From contig NZ_LMNA01000023.1 in NCBI RefSeq assembly GCF_001422445.1, forward strand, positions 186,001 to 250,000: 64,000 nucleotides of DNA, written 5' to 3'. Source of the DNA: Pseudorhodoferax sp. Leaf274. Its GTDB lineage: Bacteria > Pseudomonadota > Gammaproteobacteria > Burkholderiales > Burkholderiaceae_C. Both the position numbers and the translations under genes were made by a program. Shown here one piece after another: positions 52,439 to 60,859 of the stretch. The notes below the pieces were generated by a model. The model did no database searches and was not told the origin of the DNA. It was given only the letters and a program-made list of their open reading frames with translations. Numbering within the stretch: position 1 is the first letter of the stretch; each line of letters opens with the position of its first letter.

Positions 52439-53712
52439 ACTTCGACCTTCCAGCCGACCTCGTGGCCTACCTGGCCGAACTCGACGACTTCATCGTGCGC
52501 GAGATCGATCCGCTGCAGCAGCAGGACGACAACCAGCGCTTCTTCGACCACCGGCGCGAATGGGCGCGCACCGATTTCGAGAATGGCGGCCTGCCACGCC
52601 ACGAATGGGAGGCCCTGCTGGGCGAGGCGCGCCGGCGCGCCGACCGGGCCGGCCACCTGCGCTTTGCGCTGCCCAGGGAGTTCGGCGGGCAGGACGGCAG
52701 CAACCTCTGGATGGCCGTGATCCGCGAGCACCTGGCGGCCAAGGGGCTGGGCCTGCACAACGACCTGCAGAACGAGCACTCCATCGTGGCCAACAACCCC
52801 TTCGTGCTGATCCTGCGCGACTTCGGCACACCAGCCCAGCAGCAGGAGTTCACGCAGGGCATGCTGGACGAGCGCTTGAAGATCGCCTTCGGGCTCACGG
52901 AGCCCAACCACGGCTCGGACGCCACGCACATGGAGACGCGCGCCGTGCGCGAGACGCGCGGCGGCCGTGCCGGCTTTCGCATCGATGGCGAGAAGATGTG
53001 GACCACCGGCATGCACATCGCCACGCACTGCCTGGTGTTCGCGCGCACCAGCGGTGATGACGGCGCGGCCAAGGGCATCAGCGCGCTGCTGGTGCCGTCC
53101 AAGACCGAGGGTGTGAAGGTGGAGGAATACCTCTGGACCTTCAACATGCCGACCGACCACCCGCGCGTGAGCTTCACCAACGTCTGGGTGCCGGAAGACG
53201 CGCTGCTGGGCCCGCTGGACGGCGGCCTGGCCATCGCCCAGCACTTCGTGCACGAGAACCGCATCCGCCAGGCGGCATCGAGCCTGGGCGCGGCCGACTA
53301 CTGCGTGCGAGAGAGCGTGCGCTACGCGCGCGAGCGCAAGCCCTTCGGCGAGGAGCTGGCGCGCAACCAGGGCATCCAGTTCCCGCTGGTGGAGCTGGCG
53401 ACCCAGGTGGAAATGCTGCGCCTCTTGATCCGCAAGACGGCCTGGCAGATGGACCAGATGCCCAAGCCGCAGGTGGAGAAGCGGCTGTCGGACAAGGTGT
53501 CGATGTGCAACTACTGGGCCAACCGACTGGTCTGCGAGGCGGCCGACCGCGCCATGCAGGTGCACGGCGGCATGGGCTATTCGCGCCACAAGCCCTTCGA
53601 GCACATCTACCGCCACCACCGCCGCTACCGCATCACCGAAGGCTCCGAAGAGATCCAGATGCGCAAGGTGGCCGGCCACCTGTTCGGCTACATGGGGCAG
53701 GGCAAGCACTGA
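52435..53712 (+). CDS. Acyl-CoA dehydrogenase (LvaC/ACAD11-like)
   Basis: Acyl-CoA dehydrogenase of 425 residues, longer at the N-terminus than the other two in the window. It has FGLTEPNHGSDATHM, a GEKMWTTGMH strand, RKPFGEELARNQGIQFPLVE, MQVHGGMGYSRHKPFEHIYRHHRRYRITEGSEEIQMRK. These features (HRRYRI, TEGSEE) are typical of the ACAD10/11-related group. In the Lva pathway this enzyme turns 4-phosphoacyl-CoA into an enoyl-CoA by loss of phosphate; a conventional dehydrogenation is the alternative. The carboxylate at the medium-chain Glu376 position is present here (TEGS). It overlaps the DUF6285 gene by 4 bp. Confidence 0.92.
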   Translation: MNFDLPADLVAYLAELDDFIVREIDPLQQQDDNQRFFDHRREWARTDFENGGLPRHEWEALLGEARRRADRAGHLRFALPREFGGQDGSNLWMAVIREHLAAKGLGLHNDLQNEHSIVANNPFVLILRDFGTPAQQQEFTQGMLDERLKIAFGLTEPNHGSDATHMETRAVRETRGGRAGFRIDGEKMWTTGMHIATHCLVFARTSGDDGAAKGISALLVPSKTEGVKVEEYLWTFNMPTDHPRVSFTNVWVPEDALLGPLDGGLAIAQHFVHENRIRQAASSLGAADYCVRESVRYARERKPFGEELARNQGIQFPLVELATQVEMLRLLIRKTAWQMDQMPKPQVEKRLSDKVSMCNYWANRLVCEAADRAMQVHGGMGYSRHKPFEHIYRHHRRYRITEGSEEIQMRKVAGHLFGYMGQGKH

Positions 53713-53748
53713 ATCCGTTTCACCCAAGAGCGAGAAGAGGAGACAAGC

Positions 53749-54963
53749 ATGCAGATGAACAGACGACAGATCGCCCTGGCCGCCGCGGCCGTGCTGGCCG
53801 GCACCGCGCCGGGCCTGGCCCTGGCCCACAAGAAGTACGACCCCGGCGCCAGCGACACCGAGATCGTGCTGGGCATGCCGATGCCGCTGTCGGGCCCGGT
53901 CTCGGGCTACGCCATCGTCGGCAAGGTGGCCGAGGCCTACTTCAAGCAGCTCAACGAGCAGGGCGGCATCAACGGACGCAAGGTCAGGCTCTTGGTCTAC
54001 GACGACCAGTACTCGCCGCCCAAGACGGTGGAGGTGGCGCGCCGGCTGGTGGAGCAGGACGAGATCCTGGCCATGTTCGGCAATCTGGGCACGGCGCCCA
54101 ACCTGGCGATCCAGCGCTACATGAACGCCAAGAAGGTGCCCCAGCTGTTCGTGCAGAGCGGCGCCAGCCAGTTCAACGACGGCGAGAAGTTCCCGTGGAC
54201 CTCGCCCTTCCTGGGCAGCTACCAGGGCGAGGGCCGCGTGTTCGCGGCCCACATCCTGGCCAATAAGCCCGGTGCCAAGGTCGGCATCCTGATGCAGAAC
54301 GACGACCTGGGCCGCGAGATCTTCAAGGGCCTGCAGCAGGGCCTGGCCGGCAAGGGCGCGAAGATCGTGGCGCAGGCCAGCTTCGAGGTGACCGACCCGA
54401 CGGTGGACTCGCAAGTGGTGCAGCTCAAGACCGCCGGCGCCGACGTGCTGGTGCTGGCCGCCACCGCGCGCACCGTGGCGCAGGCGCTGCGCAAGGCCTC
54501 CGAGCTGGGCTGGGAGCCCGACCGCTACGTGAACCTGGCCGGCTCCTCGGTGAAGATGGCGTTCGAGCCGGCCGGGCCCGAGCGCGCCAAGGGCGCGATC
54601 ACGCTGTCGGCCTGGAAAGAGCCTGCCGCCAAGCGCTGGGCCGCCGACCCCGAGATGCAGGCCTACCTGGCCCTGCTCAAGAACCATGCGCCCGGGGTGG
54701 ACCCGAACAACTCCTCGGGCGTGTCGGGCTATGTCGTCGCGCAGCTCATGGCGCACATCCTGCGCGAGTGCGGCGACGAGCTCACGCGCGACAACGTGCG
54801 GCGCATCGCCAGCAGCCTGAAGCAACCCAAGATCGCCATGCTGCTGCCCGGCGTGAGCATCAGCACCTCCACGCAAGACCTGCACGTGTTCGCGGCGCTG
54901 CAGCCGGTGCGCTACAACGGGGTCGACCTCGACCCCATCGGTTCCGTCCTGAGTTTGAAATGA
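53749..54963 (+). CDS. Branched-chain amino acid-type ABC transporter substrate-binding protein (LivK-like)
   Basis: Periplasmic receptor of 404 residues. The signal peptide (MQMNRRQIALAAAAVLAGTA) is followed by HKKYDPGASDTEIVLGMPMPLSGPVSGYA. Like its paralogues at 30710 and 43182, it shares LVYDDQYSPPKTVE, MNAKKVPQLFV, LMQNDDLGREIFKG and TDPTVDSQVV. An AGGAGACAAGC site precedes the ATG. It is encoded in the same unit as LivGFHM and is therefore the natural receptor for that importer. The cargo is probably a hydroxy or branched carboxylic acid handled by the LvaABC-like enzymes and thiolase. Confidence 0.94.
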   Translation: MQMNRRQIALAAAAVLAGTAPGLALAHKKYDPGASDTEIVLGMPMPLSGPVSGYAIVGKVAEAYFKQLNEQGGINGRKVRLLVYDDQYSPPKTVEVARRLVEQDEILAMFGNLGTAPNLAIQRYMNAKKVPQLFVQSGASQFNDGEKFPWTSPFLGSYQGEGRVFAAHILANKPGAKVGILMQNDDLGREIFKGLQQGLAGKGAKIVAQASFEVTDPTVDSQVVQLKTAGADVLVLAATARTVAQALRKASELGWEPDRYVNLAGSSVKMAFEPAGPERAKGAITLSAWKEPAAKRWAADPEMQAYLALLKNHAPGVDPNNSSGVSGYVVAQLMAHILRECGDELTRDNVRRIASSLKQPKIAMLLPGVSISTSTQDLHVFAALQPVRYNGVDLDPIGSVLSLK

Positions 54964-54970
54964 GGCCAGC

Positions 54971-55771
54971 ATGACCATCGAAAACCCCTTGCTCGAAGAG
55001 CGCCATGGCGATGTCCTCGTCATCAGCCTGAACATCCCCGAGCGGCTGAACCCGATCGCGCGGGAGCTGCAGCACGCCCTGCGCGCGCGGCTGGCAACGC
55101 TGCGCGAAGACCGCAGCGTGGCCGCGCTGGTGCTGACCGGCGTGGGCCGGGCCTTCTGCGTGGGCGCCGACCTGTCCAGCAACATGGCCGGCAACGGCAC
55201 CTCGGTCGGCCAGAGCAGCTACGAGACCATGGAGTCGCTGTCCAACCGCATCATCGAGGACCTGCGCACGCTGCCCATGCCCGTGGTCAGTGCCGTGAAC
55301 GGCCCGGCGGCCGGCGCCGGCGTGGGCATCGCGCTGGCGGCCGACGTGGTGGTGGCCGCGCGCTCGGCCTACTTCTACCTGCCCTTCATGCCCAAGCTGG
55401 GCATCGTGCCCGACCTGGGCACGACCTGGTTCCTGGAGCGATTCGTCGGCCGTGCGCGGGCGGTCGGCATGACCATGCTCAACGAGAAGCTGTCGGCCGA
55501 GCAGGCCGCGCAGTGGGGGCTGATCTGGGCGGCCGTGGACGATGCCGACCTGCGCACCCAGGCCCTGGACGTGGCCCAGCGCCTGGCCAGGCTGCCGGCG
55601 CATGCGGCGCGCGAGGTGCGTGCGGCCTACGACTCGGCCGGCCGGGTGTCGCTCGTGGAGCAGATGCGCTATGAGGCCGAACGCCAGCGCGAGTTGCTCG
55701 ATGCGCCATCGTTCGCCGAAGGTGTGAAGGCGTTTCGCGAGAAAAGAGACCCAATCTTTCCGCGCAATTGA
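54971..55771 (+). CDS. PaaG-like enoyl-CoA isomerase/hydratase
   Basis: Crotonase of 266 residues. Oxyanion segments are GRAFCVGADLSSNM and NGPAAGAGVGIALAAD. In place of the two hydratase Glu residues it has Phe and Gly, but an Asp occurs in LGIVPDLGTTWFLERFVG, as in PaaG-type isomerases, where this Asp is the catalytic base. It therefore probably shifts a double bond or isomerises a ring-type CoA ester rather than adding water. It is the last gene of the operon, 7 bp after the receptor gene. Confidence 0.92.
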   Translation: MTIENPLLEERHGDVLVISLNIPERLNPIARELQHALRARLATLREDRSVAALVLTGVGRAFCVGADLSSNMAGNGTSVGQSSYETMESLSNRIIEDLRTLPMPVVSAVNGPAAGAGVGIALAADVVVAARSAYFYLPFMPKLGIVPDLGTTWFLERFVGRARAVGMTMLNEKLSAEQAAQWGLIWAAVDDADLRTQALDVAQRLARLPAHAAREVRAAYDSAGRVSLVEQMRYEAERQRELLDAPSFAEGVKAFREKRDPIFPRN

Positions 55772-55805
55772 TCACATAACGGACGGGTCATGCGAGTAGG
55801 CGAGA

Positions 55806-57035
55806 ATGCGCGCCGTCATGCTCAAGCGCGTTCCCGTCGCCGACCTGACCCTGGGGATGTTCCTGCACCGCTTCGACGGCGCCTGGATGGACCATCCGTT
55901 CTGGCGTCAGAACTTCCTGCTCGAATCCGCCGAGGAGTTGGGCCGCATCCGCGCTTCCGGCGTGCAGGCCGCCTGGATCGATCTGGCGCGCAGCGTGCTG
56001 CCCGACGCCGCGCTGGCGCCGCCGCCGCCCACGCCAGCGGCGGCGCCGGAGCCTGCCGCAGCCACGCCGCAGCGGCCGGCGCCGACCCGCATGGAAGACG
56101 AGCTGCGCACCGCCGTCAAGCTCTGCGGCCAGGCGCGCGAGTGCATCACCACCGTCTTCGAAGAAGCGCGCATGGGCCGCCTGACCGATTCGTCGGCCGC
56201 GCGCGGGCTGGTCGAGGACGTCTGCGATTCGGTGCTGCGCAACCCGGGCGCGCTGATCAGCCTGGCGCGCTTGAAGACGGCCGACAGCTACACCTACATG
56301 CACTCCGTGGCGGTCTGCGCGCTCATGGTGTCGCTGGCCGCCCAACTGGGCCTGGACACGCAGCAGACGCGCGATGCGGGCCTGGCCGGACTGCTGCACG
56401 ACATCGGCAAGGCCAGGGTGCCGCTGGCCGTGCTGAACAAGCCGGGAAAGCTCACGGACGATGAATTCGCGGTCGTGCGCAGCCACTCCGAGCATGGCCA
56501 CGCCATGCTGTTGGAGTGCGGCGACGTGGGCGATGCCGTGCTCGACGCCTGCCTGCACCACCACGAGAAGATGGACGGCACCGGCTATCCGGAGCGCCTG
56601 CAGGGTGCCGGCATCAGCCGCATCGCCCGCATGACGGCGATCTGCGACGTCTACGACGCGGTCACCTCCGACCGCCCCTACAAGAAGGCCTGGGATCCGG
56701 CCGAAGCCGTGCGCCGCATGGCCGAGTGGAGCGGCGGGCACTTCGACAAGTCGCTGTTCCAGGCCTTCGTCAAGAGCGTTGGCATCTACCCCGTGGGCTC
56801 GCTCGTGAAGCTCAGTTCGGGCCGGCTGGCGGTGGTGGTGGAGCAGTCGCCCGCGCTGACGACGCCCAAGGTCAAGGTGTTCTTCTCGACCAAGGCGCAG
56901 TTGCGGCTGGTGCCCGAGATCCTGGACCTGTCGCGCACCGTCAACGAGAAGATCGTCTCGCGCGAGGACTCGCAGCAATGGCACTTCAACGACCTCAACG
57001 AACTGTGGGCGGGCTTTCCCGTGCAGCCATGGTGA
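55806..57035 (+). CDS. HD-GYP domain cyclic di-GMP phosphodiesterase with DUF3391
   Basis: Hydrolyses cyclic di-GMP. It has 409 residues: an N-terminal DUF3391 domain (LKRVPVADLTLGMFLHRFDGAW), a Pro/Ala-rich linker around residues 65-95, and an HD-GYP domain with HSVAVCALMVSLA, the metal motif GLLHDIGKARVP, HSEHGHAML, and the signature HHEKMDGTGYPE followed by ICDVYDAVTSDRPYK. All expected metal-binding residues are seen. A second in-frame ATG (55818) is an alternative start. It is a likely counterpart to the diguanylate cyclase at 25412, and overlaps the next gene by 7 bp. Confidence 0.95.
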   Translation: MRAVMLKRVPVADLTLGMFLHRFDGAWMDHPFWRQNFLLESAEELGRIRASGVQAAWIDLARSVLPDAALAPPPPTPAAAPEPAAATPQRPAPTRMEDELRTAVKLCGQARECITTVFEEARMGRLTDSSAARGLVEDVCDSVLRNPGALISLARLKTADSYTYMHSVAVCALMVSLAAQLGLDTQQTRDAGLAGLLHDIGKARVPLAVLNKPGKLTDDEFAVVRSHSEHGHAMLLECGDVGDAVLDACLHHHEKMDGTGYPERLQGAGISRIARMTAICDVYDAVTSDRPYKKAWDPAEAVRRMAEWSGGHFDKSLFQAFVKSVGIYPVGSLVKLSSGRLAVVVEQSPALTTPKVKVFFSTKAQLRLVPEILDLSRTVNEKIVSREDSQQWHFNDLNELWAGFPVQPW

Positions 57036-57502
57036 ACACCGCACGCCCCGCATTGCGCACGGTGGCGCTGTTCGAGGCCGCCAAGGGCCTGCTGGCGCTG
57101 GTGGGCGCCTCCGGGCTGCTGGCGTTCGCGCACCGCGACCTGCAGGCGCTGGCGCTGCAGATGCTGGCGCACCTGCACATGAACCCGGCCGCGCACTACC
57201 CGCACATCTTCGTGCAGGCCGCCGAGCACCTGCAGGACCAGCGGCTCGCGCTGCTGGCGCTGGGCGCCGCAGGCTACGCCTTGCTGCGCCTGGGCGAGGC
57301 CTACGGCCTGTGGCGCGGCCGCGCCTGGGCCGAATGGCTGGCCGCGGGCAGCGGCGCCATCTACCTGCCGTTCGAGGTGGCCGAGCTGCTGCGCCGGCCG
57401 GGCTGGCTCAGCGCCTCGCTGCTGCTGCTCAACGCCGGCATCGTGGTGCTGATGCTGCGCGCGCTGCGCCAGCGTGGCGCGCGGCCGCGCTGGCGCGACT
57501 GA
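57029..57502 (+). CDS. DUF2127 membrane protein
   Basis: A protein of 157 residues with about four hydrophobic segments. RTVALFEAAKGLLALVGASG and ALLRLGEAYGLWRGRAWAEW are hallmarks of DUF2127, and the late IYLPFEVAELLRR stretch fits too. It overlaps the stop of the HD-GYP gene by 7 bp, so the two are probably translated together. Function unknown. Confidence 0.88.
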   Translation: MVNTARPALRTVALFEAAKGLLALVGASGLLAFAHRDLQALALQMLAHLHMNPAAHYPHIFVQAAEHLQDQRLALLALGAAGYALLRLGEAYGLWRGRAWAEWLAAGSGAIYLPFEVAELLRRPGWLSASLLLLNAGIVVLMLRALRQRGARPRWRD

Positions 57503-57579
57503 CCGGGGGCGGCGCGCCGCAGGCCTGGCTGCTGCCGGCGCCCGCATCGGGGCGGGGCGAGGCTTTTGCAGCGCCTGCC

Positions 57580-59214
57580 TCATGGTTCAGGCGAGGGCGT
57601 CCGCCGGTGCCAGTCGGTGGCGTTCTGGTAGTGGTGGCCGATGCGCAGCAGCGCACGCTCGCCGCAGGGACGGCCCACCAACTGCACGCCGTTGGGCAGT
57701 CCATTGCCGGTGCGGCCGGCGGGCAGTGCCAGCGCTGGCACGCCCAGGTAGTTGATCGCGCGTGTCCAGAACGAGAAGTGGCCGAAGCGCTGTTCGATCT
57801 CGTCGTCGCTGCCGGCCGTGGTCTCGGCGATCGTCGGCACCGCATGCGGCAGCACCGGCAGCAGCAGTGCCTGGGTGTCGCCCGGCAGGCATTGCGCGAG
57901 GAAACGCTGCAGCAGCACAGGCCGCAGCCGCAGCGCATCGACGTAGTGCGCGGCCGGGTAGAGCAGCCCGCGCTCCAGCCGGCGCCGCACCTGCTCGCCA
58001 TAGTCCTGCGGGCGCTCGGCCAGCCAGCGCCGGTGAATCGAGGCGGCCTCGGCGCCCAGCACCAGGGTGCACAGCAGGCCGAGTTCGGCCAGGTCGGGCA
58101 GCGTCACCTCGGCGATGCGCACGCCCTGGGCGCGCAGCTGCTCGACCACGGCCGCGAGCATGGCCCGCACCTCGTCGGACGCCGGTGCGTCGGCCGGCAA
58201 CCGGGGCACGGCCACCTGGATGCTGCCGTCCAGCGGCGCGCCGATGCCGGCTGCATAGTCGGCCCGCGCCACGTCCAGGCAGGCCGGATCGCGCGGGTCG
58301 GGGCCGCTGACGGCCGACAGCAACCGGGCGCACGCGTGGGCCGAGGGCGCGAGGAACCCCACGCAATCCAGGCTGGGTGCCAGCGGCATCACGCCGTGCA
58401 CGGACACCAGGTGCTGCGTGGGCTTGAGCCCCGTCACGCCGCAGATCGCGGCCGGCAGCCGCACCGAGCCGCCCGTGTCCGACCCCAGCGCCGCGCCCAC
58501 CAGCCCTGCCGCCACGGCAACGCCGCTGCCGCTGGACGAGCCGCCGGACACGTGGCTGCCCGACCACGGGTTGCGCCCGTGGCCCCAGTGGGCGTTGAAG
58601 CCGGTCGGGCTCATCGCGAACTCGGCCATGTGCAGCGCGCCGAGGTCGATGGCGCCTGCCGCGTCCAGCCGCTCCAGCACCGTGGCGGTCGCGTCCGCCA
58701 CGTGGCCGCGCAGGATGCGGCTGCCGCATTCGCTGGGCTCGCCGGCGCGGTCGAACATGTCCTTGCGCGCATAGGCCAGGCCGAGCAGCGGCCGCTGGAC
58801 GCGCCCGGCCGGCGGCAGCGCCTCCAGCGCCCGTGCCTGGGCCACCGCCGCTGCAGTGCGGGTGCGCACGAAGGCCGTGCCGGCGTGGCGCTCGGCGGCT
58901 TCGCCCTGCGCGCGCACACGGTCCGCCAGCCCTTGCGCGACCATGCCCGGCGTGTCCGGTGGGACCGGCGGGGCCGGGTTCCCCGGCGTTGGCGCCGATG
59001 CAGCCGATGCAGCGGGATACAGCGACTTGCCGAACGGGGCCAGTCCCATGTGCCAGGCCAGTTGCCGGTCGGCTGCGGCGCCCGTGGCCTGCGCCGCCCG
59101 CAGGGCGCCCTCGGCCGCGGCCACCGCGCTGCCGGGCACCGCCGCCACACCGCTCAAGCGGCCGGCCCAGGCCCAGCTGTCCTGCGCCCACTGCGCAGCG
59201 TCATCACTCTTCAT
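57580..59214 (-). CDS. Amidase (amidase-signature family)
   Basis: Hydrolyses an amide. It has 544 residues. The Ser-cisSer-Lys triad is visible: Lys in LAYARKDMFDRAG, the cis-Ser in GGSSSGSGVAV and the nucleophilic Ser in GSDTGGSVRLPA. The first 110 residues or so include a Pro/Ala-rich section. The ATG at 59214 is preferred; a longer frame would run through the AT-rich divergent promoter region. It is convergent with the DUF2127 gene and divergent from the thioesterase-like gene, with two matching palindromes between. Substrate unknown. Confidence 0.92.
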   Translation of the reverse strand: MKSDDAAQWAQDSWAWAGRLSGVAAVPGSAVAAAEGALRAAQATGAAADRQLAWHMGLAPFGKSLYPAASAASAPTPGNPAPPVPPDTPGMVAQGLADRVRAQGEAAERHAGTAFVRTRTAAAVAQARALEALPPAGRVQRPLLGLAYARKDMFDRAGEPSECGSRILRGHVADATATVLERLDAAGAIDLGALHMAEFAMSPTGFNAHWGHGRNPWSGSHVSGGSSSGSGVAVAAGLVGAALGSDTGGSVRLPAAICGVTGLKPTQHLVSVHGVMPLAPSLDCVGFLAPSAHACARLLSAVSGPDPRDPACLDVARADYAAGIGAPLDGSIQVAVPRLPADAPASDEVRAMLAAVVEQLRAQGVRIAEVTLPDLAELGLLCTLVLGAEAASIHRRWLAERPQDYGEQVRRRLERGLLYPAAHYVDALRLRPVLLQRFLAQCLPGDTQALLLPVLPHAVPTIAETTAGSDDEIEQRFGHFSFWTRAINYLGVPALALPAGRTGNGLPNGVQLVGRPCGERALLRIGHHYQNATDWHRRTPSPEP

Positions 59215-59239
59215 GGCTGGATGGAATGGAAGAAATCTC

Positions 59240-59255
59240 ATTTGTATAGACAATT
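59240..59255. promoter_or_regulatory. Inverted repeat near the amidase start (ATTTGTATAGACAATT)
   Basis: This repeat, ATTTGT-atag-ACAATT, differs by one base from a perfect inverted repeat. It is 26 bp upstream of the amidase ATG, in an unusually AT-rich patch. On the amidase strand it reads TTGTCTATACAAAT, which contains both promoter-like and operator-like elements. Confidence 0.6.
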
Positions 59256-59307
59256 GGGCGAGCGTGTCAATGACAGTGCGCGCAATCCTTGCCACGACAA
59301 GGTTTGT

Positions 59308-59323
59308 ATTTGTGCAGACAAAT
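59308..59323. promoter_or_regulatory. Inverted repeat upstream of the thioesterase-like gene (ATTTGTGCAGACAAAT)
   Basis: Perfect 6-bp arms (ATTTGT/ACAAAT) around GCAG. It shares the pattern ATTTGTNNAGACAAWT with the site 68 bp away near the amidase. The two are probably operators for one regulator, possibly the GntR/FCD protein encoded at 60860 or one outside the window. Confidence 0.62.
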
Positions 59324-59363
59324 GCAAGGATTCCCACAGCGGCCCGGCGGGCATACTCGTGCG

Positions 59364-60259
59364 ATGCTTTCCCTGGACAACCTGCAGCGCCTGTTCGTCG
59401 CGCGCACACCGCAGATGGCCGACATCGGCCTCGAAGTCACCTCGGCCGACAAGGGCCGCGCCGCCATGCGGCTGCCGGACCGGCCCGACTGGCTCGGCGA
59501 TCCCGGCCGCGCGCTGCTGCACCCCGGTCCGCTGATCGTGCTGGCCGATTCCTGCTGCGGACTGGCCGTGGGCACGGCCTTGAGCGAACGCCAGCCCATC
59601 GCCACGCTGGACCTGCGCATGGACTACCTGCGCCGCGCCGGCCCCGGCGAGGACCTGCATTGCGAGACGCACTGCTACCGCATGACGCCCAACGTGGCCT
59701 TCGTGCGCGGCGCCGTCTGGCAGGCCGACCCCGGGCAGCCCGTGGCCAGCGTGCAGGCGGCCTTCATGCTGGCCACGCCCGCGCGCCGCCAGGCCGCGCC
59801 GGCGAGCCAGGCGACGGCGGCCGACGCCGTGGCCTGGACACCGCCTGCCGCCGACGCGCCCGTGCTGCAGGGCGTGGTGATCCCCTATGCCGACTACCTC
59901 GGCATCCGCCTGGCCCAGGACGGCAGCACACCGGTCTACCGGCTGCCTACCAGCCCAAGCTGATCGGCAACCCGCAGCTGCCCGCGCTGCACGGCGGCGT
60001 GGTGGCCGGCTTCGCCGAGAGCGCCGCGACGCTGCACCTGATCGAGGCCATCGGCGGCGCCAAGTTTCCCAAGTGCATCGACTTCTCGATCGACTACCTG
60101 CGCAGCGGCCGGCCGGAGGACACCTACGCCTCCTGCGAGATCGTGCGCCTTGGCGCGCGCGTGGCGCTGGTGCAGGTGCGCTGCTGGCAGGGCAAGGGGC
60201 CGGATCAGCCCATCACCGTGGCGCGCGGCAACTTCCTGCTGACGGAGGCGAACCCATGA
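59364..60259 (+). pseudogene. Tandem hot-dog PaaI-family thioesterase split by a -1 frameshift
   Basis: Two hot-dog domains in a row. The first (from ATG 59364) reads LDNLQRLFVARTPQMADIGL to VQAAFMLATPARR. The second begins around QGVVIPYADYLGIRLAQ, but the frame breaks at about 59946-59948. In frame 1 it becomes PTSPS and stops at 59963. One base missing before TAC (59948) would continue as YQPKLIGNPQLPALHGGVVAG to LLTEANP at 60259. The downstream part is intact and has no start of its own, so the full protein would have been about 298 residues. It may be a true mutation, a sequencing error or a programmed shift. The normal role is acyl-CoA hydrolysis. Confidence 0.8.
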
Positions 60260-60801
60260 AGGCACAGGACCAGGCCCGCCTGCTGCAGCTGCTGCAGGCG
60301 CGTTTCGACAGCCACCTGCCGCGCCACGTGGGCATCGCCTGGGCCGATGTGCTGGCCAGGCTCGATGGCAACGCCGCCGCGCTGGCGGCGCTGCAGGCCA
60401 TGGAGTCGACCGGCGGCGAGCCCGACGTCGTGGGCATGGATGCGGCGAGTGGCCGCTACCTGTTCTGCGACTGCGCGGCAGAGAGTCCGGCCGGGCGCCG
60501 CAGCCTGTGCTATGACGGCGCCGCGCTCGACGCCCGCAAGGAAAACAAGCCGCAGGGCAGCGCCGTCCAGACGGCGCAGGCCATGGGCATCGCCCTGCTG
60601 ACCGAGCCGCAATACCGCGCGCTGCAGCAGCTCGGCGCGTTCGATGCCAAGACCTCCAGCTGGATCGCGACGCCGCCCGAGGTCCGCGCGCTGGGTGGCG
60701 CGCTGTTCTGCGACCGGCGCTATGGCCAGGTGTTCACGTACCACAACGGCGTGCAGTCGTACTACGCGGCGCGCGGGTTCCGCGGCATGCTGCAGGTGTA
60801 G
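60256..60801 (+). CDS. DUF4256 family protein
   Basis: A protein of 181 residues. LLQARFDSHLPRHVGIAWADV, GGEPDVVGMDAASGRYLFCDCAAESPAGRRSLCYDGAALDARKENKP and GGALFCDRRYGQVFTYHNGVQSYYAARGFRGML are what I recall of DUF4256. Its ATG overlaps the TGA of the thioesterase-like gene (ATGA), so it is likely translated after it. Its function is not known. Confidence 0.85.
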   Translation: MKAQDQARLLQLLQARFDSHLPRHVGIAWADVLARLDGNAAALAALQAMESTGGEPDVVGMDAASGRYLFCDCAAESPAGRRSLCYDGAALDARKENKPQGSAVQTAQAMGIALLTEPQYRALQQLGAFDAKTSSWIATPPEVRALGGALFCDRRYGQVFTYHNGVQSYYAARGFRGMLQV

Positions 60802-60859
60802 CGCAGCCGTCGCGGCCGCCAGGCCGCGCGCTGTGCCGCAGGCCGCACCGCGCAGGCGC

